37,166 nucleotides of DNA from Persephonella sp. (GTDB lineage Bacteria; Aquificota; Aquificia; Aquificales; Hydrogenothermaceae). Location: positions 1 to 37,166 of the forward strand of contig JALVEY010000040.1 of NCBI GenBank assembly GCA_027030485.1, in the 5' to 3' direction. Numbering within the stretch: the stretch's first letter is position 1; each line of letters starts with the position of its first letter. The notes under the pieces are model-generated. The model ran no database searches, was not told where the DNA came from, and saw nothing but the letters and a program-made list of their open reading frames with translations. Made by a program: the position numbers and the translations under genes. This document shows, piece by piece, positions 1 through 8,163 of the stretch.

Positions 1-1
1 T

Positions 2-79
2 GCTAAATACACAAAGAAACTGTACAGACTGCTAAATCAGTTTGAAGAGATCTATTTTGGAAAGAAACACAGCCATTAA
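2..79 (+). CDS. C-terminal fragment of an unidentified protein (...AKYTKKLYRLLNQFEEIYFGKKHSH*)
   Basis: Open frame from the window edge to TAA at 77-79, followed by a terminator hairpin. Confidence 0.5.
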   Translation, partial: AKYTKKLYRLLNQFEEIYFGKKHSH

Positions 80-87
80 GAGAAAGA

Positions 88-110
88 GGGGCCTAAAAGC
101 CCCTGATTTT
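88..110. terminator. Bidirectional intrinsic terminator between convergent genes (GGGGC-ctaaaa-GCCCC, then tgatttt)
   Basis: 5-bp GC stem with U-rich flank on + and A-rich flank upstream; lies between convergent stops. Confidence 0.6.
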
Positions 111-1185
111 AAGTGGTAGAGCCTTCCTCATCAAGATAAAGCTCTCTGAAAACCTCATCTTTTATCTGGATATTTTCACCTTTAAATCCGGGCATTGCCT
201 CAATTCTGTACCATGCTGATCTGTACCATATGTCCGATGGACCCTTATTTACAGGTGCAACCTTTTGGGCTCTTGTTTCCTCGTGATACTCCCAGTTCAT
301 GTAAGCGTTAAAGTCCTGAACAATGTCTGTTATCACCATTCCGTAATCGTTTAAAAGTGCTTTCTGGAACTGTTGCCATCTGTTAAGTGAGGAGTCTCTG
401 AGGGTCAGACCAAAATATCCTGCAGATCCTTCACCTTTGAGAGAGGCTATTCCCCTTGCGATAAATGCCTTGAAGGCTTTTACAGTTTCTGGTGGATCTG
501 TTATAAACACATCAAATGCCCCGATCCATTCCTCAGGAAATGGATTTCTAAGATCAAACCTTATCGCTTCAGCATTGTATATTCCAAGTTCTCTGAATAT
601 TCTGTTGTCAAAATCAATAGCTCTCTCGTCTATATCAAGTATAAGAACCTTCCTTGGAAGACCTGTAAGTGCAACAGCAAGTCCTGTAAGGTCGTCTTCA
701 GCTCCCATAACAAGAATATCCCTGTTTCTAAGATCCTCCCTTGAATCTAAAAACAGAACCCTTGATATTGTAGTCTCAGGCGTTACAGATCCCTGATCAT
801 ACTCCTGTATAGCCTTCGGCCTATCCTGTGTAAGTTCAAGGAATATTCTGTACCAGTCTTTATTCGCATAGAAAGGTATTCCCCTTCCTTCACAGGCCTG
901 ACATGTGTAATCAACATAAGGGGGTATTCTGAGCTGTTTAACAAGATTTAACCCTTTTTCTGTAAGGAACAGCTCATCATTTTCTACTTTTACAAACCCT
1001 TCTTCTATAAGACCTTTTATTATCTCTGAGGCAGCGGGAACAGGAAGATCTGAGTAATCAACAACCTTCCAGAAATCTTTCGTTACCTGAAGTGCAGCAA
1101 GTACCCTCTCAACATTCCTTGGTATAAGTCTGATATTCGTTTTTTCTGAAGACTCTCTGGCTATTTTCTGTAAGATTTCTGCCAA
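109..1185 (-). CDS. bpsA: N(4)-bis(aminopropyl)spermidine synthase-like (BpsA, former DUF43): N-terminal winged helix plus C-terminal aminopropyltransferase domain
   Basis: Protein has GAEDDLTGLA, DIDERAIDF and FITDPPET motifs and a CxxC in the N-terminal part; adjacent to speE. Confidence 0.85.
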   Translation of the reverse strand: MAEILQKIARESSEKTNIRLIPRNVERVLAALQVTKDFWKVVDYSDLPVPAASEIIKGLIEEGFVKVENDELFLTEKGLNLVKQLRIPPYVDYTCQACEGRGIPFYANKDWYRIFLELTQDRPKAIQEYDQGSVTPETTISRVLFLDSREDLRNRDILVMGAEDDLTGLAVALTGLPRKVLILDIDERAIDFDNRIFRELGIYNAEAIRFDLRNPFPEEWIGAFDVFITDPPETVKAFKAFIARGIASLKGEGSAGYFGLTLRDSSLNRWQQFQKALLNDYGMVITDIVQDFNAYMNWEYHEETRAQKVAPVNKGPSDIWYRSAWYRIEAMPGFKGENIQIKDEVFRELYLDEEGSTT

Positions 1186-1200
1186 CTGTTTACCTCCTTG

Positions 1201-2034
1201 TTAAGATTTTCTTATTATTTCCTGAATAAACTTAGGCAGTGAAAAAAGACAAGCATATATGCTATCACAAAAGTATTTGGTTTTCAATTCCTTAAGCCTT
1301 GCTGTATTCTGGGATGTGTCCTTTATATCCACAAAGTCGGAAGCTATCGTAAAGCTCCACATTCCTGAAGGATATGTAGGTATGTAAGCAAGATAAACCC
1401 CAACATTTCTGAACACTTTTCTGATCTCACTAAAGGCTTTAGAAAAATACTCCTCCTGCAGAATTGGAGACTCAGTCTGGGCAACCATTATTCCATTTTT
1501 TCTTAGTGAATTTTTCACTTTTTCATAAAACTCCTTTTTAAAAAGAACCTGAGAAGTACCCACCGGATCAGAAGAATCCATAATTATCAGATCATAAAAA
1601 TCTTTCTTTTCTTCTATAAAACTGTTTCCATCCTCAATAAATATTTTGACCTTAGGATCTCTTAACTTTTCTGAAATTGTTGGAAAATATTTTTCAGAAA
1701 CTAATATTACTTCCTCATCTATTTCACAAAGGTGAACCTCTTTTACAGATCTGTGCTTCAGAACCTCCCTGACCGTTCCGCCATCTCCCCCTCCAATTAT
1801 AAGTATCCTTTCAGGATTTGGATGCATCACCATACCAGGATGGGCAAGCATCTCGTGGTATATAAACTCATCTCTTTCTGTTGTCTGGACAAGCCCGTCA
1901 AGAATAAGCATCTTTCCAAACTCAGGAGTATCAAGAACAAGTATCTCCTGATATTTTGATTTTATTCTTTTAACCTCGCTGGCTTTAACAGTCAGACCTA
2001 CACCTTCTGTCCAGTGTTCAGTAAACCAGATCAT
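1201..2034 (-). CDS. speE: Spermidine synthase (polyamine aminopropyltransferase)
   Basis: WFTEHWTEG, LILDGLVQTTERDEFIYHEMLAHPG, IIGGGDGGTVREVLKH and DSSDPVG motifs. Confidence 0.95.
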   Translation of the reverse strand: MIWFTEHWTEGVGLTVKASEVKRIKSKYQEILVLDTPEFGKMLILDGLVQTTERDEFIYHEMLAHPGMVMHPNPERILIIGGGDGGTVREVLKHRSVKEVHLCEIDEEVILVSEKYFPTISEKLRDPKVKIFIEDGNSFIEEKKDFYDLIIMDSSDPVGTSQVLFKKEFYEKVKNSLRKNGIMVAQTESPILQEEYFSKAFSEIRKVFRNVGVYLAYIPTYPSGMWSFTIASDFVDIKDTSQNTARLKELKTKYFCDSIYACLFSLPKFIQEIIRKS

Positions 2035-2043
2035 AATTACCTC

Positions 2044-3357
2044 CTAAGGCTTTACTATAACGCATCTGTACCCTTTAGGAATATATCTTTTCCACACGTC
2101 TATAATGTCCTTTTTTGACACCTTATTTATTTTCTCAGGATATTCTTTATCCATCTGATAACCAAGCCCTATAGTCTCAAACCATCCCAGATACCACGCC
2201 TGTTTTGCCCTTGTTTGATGCTCCAATAAAAAATGACCGATGATTTTTTCTTTCGCCACTTTTATTTCATCATCATTAATCCCTTTTTCTATATTTTTAA
2301 TAACATTAATCATCCCTTCAAGAGATTCTTCAGTTTTATTAGGTGCTGTTCCTATGTAAGCGATAAATCTTCCCATATTTATTCTTGTTGGAAAAAATGA
2401 GCCTACTGCGTATGCCAGACCTTTTTTTTCTCTCAGTTCCTGAAAAAGCCTTGATGTAAAACCACTCCCTATTATTCCGTTTAAAACTTTCATACTGAAG
2501 TAACCTTTCTCTTTTGCTGTTGGAGCATCATAAGCTACCAGTATAGTTGTTTGTGCACCATCCCTTTTTAAAACTTTACATTTCTTACCTGTTATTTCGT
2601 AAGAAAAATGGGGAAAGCTATATGATCCATTTTTTATTTTTGAGAAAACATTTTTTATAAATTTTTCTGCTTTCTGGTAAGGCAAATCTCCGACAAAAGA
2701 CACAACAAATCTTTCCCCTTTTAAAACTTCTTTCCATCTTTTTTTTATTTCTTTCACAGTGATAGATCCAACATCTTTTTCCTTTCCTAATGGGGAATAC
2801 TGGTAAGGGGTTCCTTTGTAGATCTCTTTTCTCAATTGATCAAAAGCATAAGAAAAACCTTCTTCCTTTTTTGCCCTTATCTGGGCGATAATATTTTTTT
2901 TCTCCATTTTCAGTTTGTCCTCAGGAAATAAAGGGTTGAATATCATATCCTTTAAAACCTTCATACCCTTTTCAAAATCCTGAGTTCTCAGTGCAAACTC
3001 TATCGTTGAGTACTCCTCACCAACAGATGTAGATATGTATCCCCCACTATCTTCAAAAACTTTGTTTATCTCAAAGGCAGAATAATTCTTACTTCCTTTA
3101 AGAAGAAGGGAAAGGGTAAGATTCGTCAGACCTTTTTTACCTTCAGGGTCTTCCACTGAGCCACCTTTGATAAAAATTGAACCTGCTATAATACCTTCTC
3201 CTTCAGTCTGCTTAAACAAAATTGTTACTCCGTTTGGTAAAATATTCTTAACCACAGTATCTCCCCCAAATGCCGGAAATATTAAAGTTAAAAAGATAAA
3301 CAGATTTATGAAAAATCCTTGAAATTTTAAGACTTCTAAATAATATTTATTCACCAT
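2044..3357 (-). CDS. M16-family (insulinase/processing-peptidase-like) protein with N-terminal signal/anchor; HXXEH motif absent
   Basis: M16 fold signatures (LPNGVTILFK, LFQELREKKGLAYAVGS); hydrophobic N-terminus; GLTNLTLS where GLAHFLEH is expected. Confidence 0.85.
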   Translation of the reverse strand: MVNKYYLEVLKFQGFFINLFIFLTLIFPAFGGDTVVKNILPNGVTILFKQTEGEGIIAGSIFIKGGSVEDPEGKKGLTNLTLSLLLKGSKNYSAFEINKVFEDSGGYISTSVGEEYSTIEFALRTQDFEKGMKVLKDMIFNPLFPEDKLKMEKKNIIAQIRAKKEEGFSYAFDQLRKEIYKGTPYQYSPLGKEKDVGSITVKEIKKRWKEVLKGERFVVSFVGDLPYQKAEKFIKNVFSKIKNGSYSFPHFSYEITGKKCKVLKRDGAQTTILVAYDAPTAKEKGYFSMKVLNGIIGSGFTSRLFQELREKKGLAYAVGSFFPTRINMGRFIAYIGTAPNKTEESLEGMINVIKNIEKGINDDEIKVAKEKIIGHFLLEHQTRAKQAWYLGWFETIGLGYQMDKEYPEKINKVSKKDIIDVWKRYIPKGYRCVIVKP

Positions 3358-3416
3358 AACTCCTGATCTTTTGTGATAATATTTATTTTAAACCAAATAA
3401 AAAAGAGGTGTATAAG

Positions 3417-4745
3417 TTGTTTGAGTTACTCACTGAGAAATTTAGCGGTGTTGTAGAAAAGCTTAAAAGGGCTAAAAGGCTTGATGAGAAAACTGTAGAT
3501 GAGGCTCTTAAGGACATCCGAAGGGCTTTGATTGAGGCTGATGTAAATATTGATGTTGTTAAACAGTTTTTACAGGATATAAAACAAAAGCTTGTAGGTC
3601 AGGAATTAATAAGAGGCCTAAACGCAGGTGAAACTGTAATAAAGCTCATATACGACGAACTGCTGAACATTCTTGGTGAAGAATCACCTTTAAACAGGTC
3701 TGAAAAACCTCCAACTGTGATAATGCTTGTCGGTCTTCAAGGAACAGGAAAAACAACAACTGCAGGTAAGCTTGCAAAATGGCTCAAATCAAAAGGTTAT
3801 GCTGTAGGTCTTGTATCAACAGATGTCAGGAGACCTGCTGCAGGAAGACAGTTGTGTACGCTGGCAGAAACGATAAATATTCCATGTTTCATAGACGAGG
3901 AAGAAAAAGATGCTGTGAAACTTACAGAAAAAGTAATACAGAAAGCAAAAGAAGCAGGTCTTTCCCATATAATTCTTGATACAGCTGGAAGGCTTCATAT
4001 TGATCAGGAATTGATGGATGAGCTTGTTCAGATTAAACAGAAGGTAAATCCTGCAGAGGTGCTTTATGTTGCAGATGCTATGCAGGGTCAGGATGCGATA
4101 AACACAGCTGAGGAATTCCACAAAAGGATAGGTCTTACAGGGGTTATATTAACAAAATTAGATGGTGATGCAAAAGGCGGTATAGCTCTTTCTGTCAGAA
4201 AGGTTCTTGGGGTTCCGATAAAATTCATAGGAATTGGTGAAAAGATAGAAGATTTTGACCAGTTTCATCCTGATAGGATAGCCCAGAGGATTTTAGGTCT
4301 GGGTGATATACAGACATTAATGGAAAAGATGCAGTCTGCTATAGATGAAGAAAAAGCCCAGCAAATGGCAAAAAGGGTAATGAATGCAGAATTTACCCTT
4401 GATGACCTGAAAGAACAGCTCCAGATGATCAGAAATCTTGGGCCTCTTGAGAATGTTCTGAAGATGATTCCCGGCATAGGATCAAAAATAAAAGATCTAA
4501 AAGTTGATGAAAAACAGTTTATAAAAATAGAGGCGATCATAAACTCAATGACCCCTGAAGAAAGGACAAATCCCCATATTATCAATGGCAGTAGAAAAAG
4601 AAGAATAGCAAGAGGAAGTGGAACAACAATAATGGATGTTAACAAACTTTTAAAGCAGTATAAAGAAATGAAAAAAATGATGAAAAAAATAAAAAAATCT
4701 GGTAAAATGAAGCTTCCGTTCAATATGCCTAATTTGCCATTTTAA
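3417..4745 (+). CDS. ffh: Signal recognition particle protein Ffh
   Basis: MFELLTEKFSGVVEKLKR, GLQGTGKTTTAGKLA, DTAGRLH, TKLDGDAKGG and a Met-rich M domain; the TTG at 3417 preceded by aagaggtg is the preferred start. Confidence 0.97.
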   Translation: MFELLTEKFSGVVEKLKRAKRLDEKTVDEALKDIRRALIEADVNIDVVKQFLQDIKQKLVGQELIRGLNAGETVIKLIYDELLNILGEESPLNRSEKPPTVIMLVGLQGTGKTTTAGKLAKWLKSKGYAVGLVSTDVRRPAAGRQLCTLAETINIPCFIDEEEKDAVKLTEKVIQKAKEAGLSHIILDTAGRLHIDQELMDELVQIKQKVNPAEVLYVADAMQGQDAINTAEEFHKRIGLTGVILTKLDGDAKGGIALSVRKVLGVPIKFIGIGEKIEDFDQFHPDRIAQRILGLGDIQTLMEKMQSAIDEEKAQQMAKRVMNAEFTLDDLKEQLQMIRNLGPLENVLKMIPGIGSKIKDLKVDEKQFIKIEAIINSMTPEERTNPHIINGSRKRRIARGSGTTIMDVNKLLKQYKEMKKMMKKIKKSGKMKLPFNMPNLPF

Positions 4746-4765
4746 AAACAGGAGGTAATGAAGAC

Positions 4766-5020
4766 TTGGTAAGGATTAGACTTTCAAGAGGTGGAAGAAA
4801 AAAACATCCGGTTTACAGGATCGTTGTGATGGACAGCAGATCTCCAAGGGAGTCTAAGTACATCGATTACATAGGAACTTATGATCCTATTCTTAAAACC
4901 GGGAATATAAATATTGAAAAGGCAAAAGAATGGCTTACTAAAGGTGCACAGCCAACAGAAAGGGCTTTGAAAATACTTAAACAATTTGGATTAGAAGAAC
5001 AAACTGCCAAAGTAGAATAA
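4766..5020 (+). CDS. rpsP: 30S ribosomal protein S16
   Basis: [43 protein letters not shown] start with upstream aggaggta. Confidence 0.97.
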   Translation: MVRIRLSRGGRKKHPVYRIVVMDSRSPRESKYIDYIGTYDPILKTGNINIEKAKEWLTKGAQPTERALKILKQFGLEEQTAKVE

Positions 5021-5054
5021 GGAGATTCCGAAAACAAAAACGGAGGGAAGTCAG

Positions 5055-5294
5055 ATGAGCAAATTACAGGAACTGGTAGATTTTGTGGCAAAATCGCTGG
5101 TAGATCACCCGGACAAAGTTGAGGTTAAAGAGATTGAAGGAGAGAAAACCACAGTTATTGAACTTAAAGTAGCTCCTGAAGATCTTGGAAAGGTCATTGG
5201 AAGACAGGGAAGAACTGCCAGAGCTATCAGAACCCTTTTAGCTGCTGTAGCAAGAAAACAGAACAAAAGAGCTGTGCTTGAAATCCTTGAATAA
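5055..5294 (+). CDS. khpA: KH-domain RNA-binding protein KhpA
   Basis: [26 protein letters not shown] motif; follows rpsP as in many bacteria. Confidence 0.92.
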   Translation: MSKLQELVDFVAKSLVDHPDKVEVKEIEGEKTTVIELKVAPEDLGKVIGRQGRTARAIRTLLAAVARKQNKRAVLEILE

Positions 5295-5301
5295 TATAAA
5301 T

Positions 5302-5325
5302 GGGGCATTCAAGCCCCTTTATTTT
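5302..5325. terminator. Terminator between convergent khpA and tsaE (GGGGC-attcaa-GCCCC-tttatttt)
   Basis: GC stem followed by U-run; overlaps the tsaE stop. Confidence 0.65.
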
Positions 5326-5756
5326 AAACATTCTTCCAAATAATCAGCATTCTTTGTTTCTACCTTAAAAATCCTTTCATTTTCATCTACAATATCAATA
5401 TCAATAAAAACTACGGGATAATTACCTAAATTTGTTATCTTATCTGCCCATTCAACCACAATAAGACCGTGACCTAAAACATCTGAAAAATCAAAATCCT
5501 TTACCCTGTAAAGATCTATATGATATACAGGAAATCTTGAGGTTTCGTACTCATTCATTACAGAAAAAGTTGGAGAGCTTACCTGATCTTCTGATTCAGG
5601 ATCAATGGCAGATACCAAAAATCTCGTAAAAGTTGTTTTTCCAGCCGCAAGATCTCCTTTTAAAAGTATGATTTCTTTCCCTTCTAAACATTTAGAAAGG
5701 TCTAAAGCAAAAGATTTAAGTTGATCCAGAGAGCTTATTTTTTTTATTATTTTCAT
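5319..5756 (-). CDS. tsaE: tRNA threonylcarbamoyladenosine biosynthesis protein TsaE
   Basis: LLKGDLAAGKTTFTRFLV, SSPTFSVMNEYE, HIDLYR and VVEWADK motifs. Confidence 0.93.
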   Translation of the reverse strand: MKIIKKISSLDQLKSFALDLSKCLEGKEIILLKGDLAAGKTTFTRFLVSAIDPESEDQVSSPTFSVMNEYETSRFPVYHIDLYRVKDFDFSDVLGHGLIVVEWADKITNLGNYPVVFIDIDIVDENERIFKVETKNADYLEECLK

Positions 5757-5763
5757 TTTAAAA

Positions 5764-5787
5764 AAGGTCCCCCAAAGGGGGACTTTA
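5764..5787 (-). terminator. Intrinsic terminator after the cytochrome c peroxidase gene (GTCCCCC-ttt-GGGGGAC then U-run, minus strand)
   Basis: 7-bp perfect GC-rich inverted repeat immediately 3' of the ccp stop. Confidence 0.7.
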
Positions 5788-5788
5788 T

Positions 5789-6826
5789 TTAATCATGGAT
5801 CTTTAACTTTGGTTTTGGAGTGTCCTTTGAAGAAGCCGGAAGTACAGGCATTGTTCTGGCTGATTCAGGTATTTTACCGGTCAGCGACTTCAGGAATGCA
5901 ACAATTTTATCAAGCTCATCATGGGTCAGTTTAATACCAAGCTGTGTCTCTCCCATTATTCTAACAGCCTCTTTTAGATCCCACACAGAACCATCGTGGA
6001 AGTACGGGTATGTCATCTCTATGTTTCTTAAGGATGGAACCTTAAACACATACCTGTCTTCTTCTTTCTTTGTTACCTTATATTTCCCAAAATCAGGTGT
6101 TGGGTAAGGTTTAACTATACCAAATTTAGCAAACATCTCTCCACCAACAGCAACACCATTGTGACAGCTTGCACAACCTTTGTCTATAAAGAGTTTCAGA
6201 CCTTCCTTCTCCTTCTTTGTTAACGCGTTGGTATCACCATTCAGGAATTTGTCAAACCTTGAAGGTGTTACAAGTGTTCTTTCAAATGCTGCGATTGCTT
6301 TGGCAACATTATCATAAGTAAGCGGATCTTTGTCTCCAAAAACTTTCTTAAACTCCTTAACATACCCTGGAATTGTTTTTAGTTTCAAAACCACAAACTC
6401 TGGATTAGGCATTGCCATTTCAACATGAGCGAGTATTGGACCTTTGGCCTGATCTTCAAGGGTTTTTGCCCTTCCATCCCAGAACTGGGCGATATGAAAT
6501 CCCGCATTCAGTACAGTTGGGGAGTTCCTTCCACCTGTTTTAAATTCATGACCTAAAGCTGTTTCTACACCGTCAACTCCAAATGTTGCAAGGTTATGGC
6601 ATGTATTACAGCTTATTACACCACTTAATGAAAGTCTTGGATCATAGTAAAGTTTTTTTCCAAGTTCTACCTTTTCAGGCGTTGTAGGGTTATCTTTCGG
6701 AGCTGGAATTTCTTTAGGTAAAGGCTTAAAGTAATTTTTTGCTTTATTAAGCAGATCTGCATCAGAGGCAATAGCGGTTGTGGCAGTAGCTACAACTGAC
6801 ACCACCGCAAATTTAAATAATTTCAT
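5789..6826 (-). CDS. Diheme cytochrome c peroxidase (MauG/CcpA family), exported
   Basis: Signal peptide; two CxxCH motifs (CNTCH, CASCH); YDPRLSLSGVISC and FKVPSLRNIEMTYPYFHDGS. Confidence 0.95.
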   Translation of the reverse strand: MKLFKFAVVSVVATATTAIASDADLLNKAKNYFKPLPKEIPAPKDNPTTPEKVELGKKLYYDPRLSLSGVISCNTCHNLATFGVDGVETALGHEFKTGGRNSPTVLNAGFHIAQFWDGRAKTLEDQAKGPILAHVEMAMPNPEFVVLKLKTIPGYVKEFKKVFGDKDPLTYDNVAKAIAAFERTLVTPSRFDKFLNGDTNALTKKEKEGLKLFIDKGCASCHNGVAVGGEMFAKFGIVKPYPTPDFGKYKVTKKEEDRYVFKVPSLRNIEMTYPYFHDGSVWDLKEAVRIMGETQLGIKLTHDELDKIVAFLKSLTGKIPESARTMPVLPASSKDTPKPKLKIHD

Positions 6827-6846
6827 AATTCCTTCCTCCTTTTTAA

Positions 6847-6869
6847 TGATAATTATTACTGATAATTAT
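6847..6869. promoter_or_regulatory. Direct repeat TGATAATTAT x2 (13-bp periodicity) overlapping the -10/+1 of the ccp promoter; Fur/PerR-like operator candidate
   Basis: Exact repeat tgataattat at 6847-6856 and 6860-6869; a related perfect palindrome ATGATTATCAT lies at 6895-6905. Confidence 0.45.
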
Positions 6870-6893
6870 AAACAGGTAAAATCTACCTGTCAA
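6865..6893 (-). promoter_or_regulatory. Consensus sigma-70 promoter of ccp: TTGACA-N17-TATAAT, with palindrome ACAGGTA-gattt-TACCTGT within it
   Basis: Minus strand reads TTGACAGGTAGATTTTACCTGTTTATAAT; -35 at 6888-6893, -10 at 6865-6870. Confidence 0.75.
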
Positions 6894-6912
6894 TATGATT
6901 ATCATCAGTTTA

Positions 6913-7152
6913 TTAATCTTCAGGCTGGTTGTACTCAAACTCTATTTCATGTTTTGGAATAACTGTAGTTATAGCATGCTTGTAAACTAAAACCTGCCTT
7001 GGTCCTTCCTTTAAAAGGATTGTGAAAGGGTCGAAATATCTGATCTTCCCTTCTAATTTGACACCGTTAACAAGATAGATGTTAACTCTTACCTTTTCTT
7101 TTCGGATTGCATTTAGAAACTGCTCCTGAAGTCTTCCTTTTTTCTTTCCCAT
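6913..7152 (-). CDS. hfq: RNA-binding protein Hfq
   Basis: [41 protein letters not shown]...[11 protein letters not shown] (Sm1/Sm2 motifs). Confidence 0.96.
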   Translation of the reverse strand: MGKKKGRLQEQFLNAIRKEKVRVNIYLVNGVKLEGKIRYFDPFTILLKEGPRQVLVYKHAITTVIPKHEIEFEYNQPED

Positions 7153-7163
7153 TTCCTCACCTC

Positions 7164-8159
7164 TTAGTGTTGTGCTACTTTGTACAGTTTATCTGAAAGT
7201 TTAACAATATCTTTATATTTTACAAGTTTTACTTTCCAGTTTGTAGGAATACTTTCTTCACCGTTATATGCTCCAGCAAATGCTCCGGCTAATAAAGCTA
7301 TTGAGTCTGTATCACCCCCGTAGTTTCCGTAAGAGTTAACAGCATGAATAATAACATTTTCTGTATTCTCAGGGGTTTTCAGAAATATAAACAAAGCCTG
7401 TGAAACAGCCTCAAGTGCATAAGAACCGTTTCCTATCTCATCAATTGCCTCTTCGTATGAAGCATCTTTGTCAAGAAGTGATTTTACTCTATCAAGGTAA
7501 AATTTTGTTTCATCTTTCTTAACGAAAGTTTTTAAAAGCTCTATAAAATAGCCATACTCATCTTGAAGATAAAACCTTCCCTGTAATAGTTCCCCAACAG
7601 CAACAGCAAGTATAGAAGAAGCATCAAGGACTATCTCATTTCTGTGGGTAAGCATCACAACAGCTTTTGTTCCTTCAACTGCAAGGACAGGATTTGGGTA
7701 ATGGTACATCCCTATAGGTATGGCAGGCAGAGTTCCTTCAACGGATGTTCCTCCCCTTTCAATATCTCTGCCATCTTTTAATGCCTCAATAGCAACTAAA
7801 AAGGAGGGATCTACATAACTGTGAAGCTGCTCAGCCTCGTACCACTCAATGTACCTTTCTATAATGTCTCTTATATCAAGTCTTTTTCTTTCAGCAAGAG
7901 ATTGAGCAACGATTTTTACAATTTCAAACTCGCTTGATGTCTCTCCAGGTTTCAGAAAAGATGCCGGCGAAGCTGGATGGGGTTCACATATATCTGTTAT
8001 TTTGTCTCCGTAATGTAGTATAACTTCATCAAAGGGTAATTCTTCAACGCACATTCCCATTGAATCGCCAATAGCTGCCCCAACAAGAGCCCCTCTAAAT
8101 TTATTTTTCAATACTTTCACCTCAATATTTCTACTATTAATATAAGTGCGAAATTCCAC
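7164..8159 (-). CDS. ADP-ribosylglycohydrolase (DraG/ARH)-family protein; likely real start is the TTG at about 8111
   Basis: [19 protein letters not shown] at the N-terminus and [22 protein letters not shown] at the C-terminus. Confidence 0.88.
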   Translation of the reverse strand: MEFRTYINSRNIEVKVLKNKFRGALVGAAIGDSMGMCVEELPFDEVILHYGDKITDICEPHPASPASFLKPGETSSEFEIVKIVAQSLAERKRLDIRDIIERYIEWYEAEQLHSYVDPSFLVAIEALKDGRDIERGGTSVEGTLPAIPIGMYHYPNPVLAVEGTKAVVMLTHRNEIVLDASSILAVAVGELLQGRFYLQDEYGYFIELLKTFVKKDETKFYLDRVKSLLDKDASYEEAIDEIGNGSYALEAVSQALFIFLKTPENTENVIIHAVNSYGNYGGDTDSIALLAGAFAGAYNGEESIPTNWKVKLVKYKDIVKLSDKLYKVAQH

Positions 8160-8163
8160 AAAG

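Noticed and set aside
437-796. 119-aa plus-strand ORF inside bpsA
   Set aside because: Antisense to a well-supported gene, Ser/Ile-rich low-information translation, no RBS-linked context
4265-4723. 152-aa minus-strand ORF inside ffh
   Set aside because: Antisense of the lysine/methionine-rich M domain, giving a hydrophobic F/I/S-rich artefact
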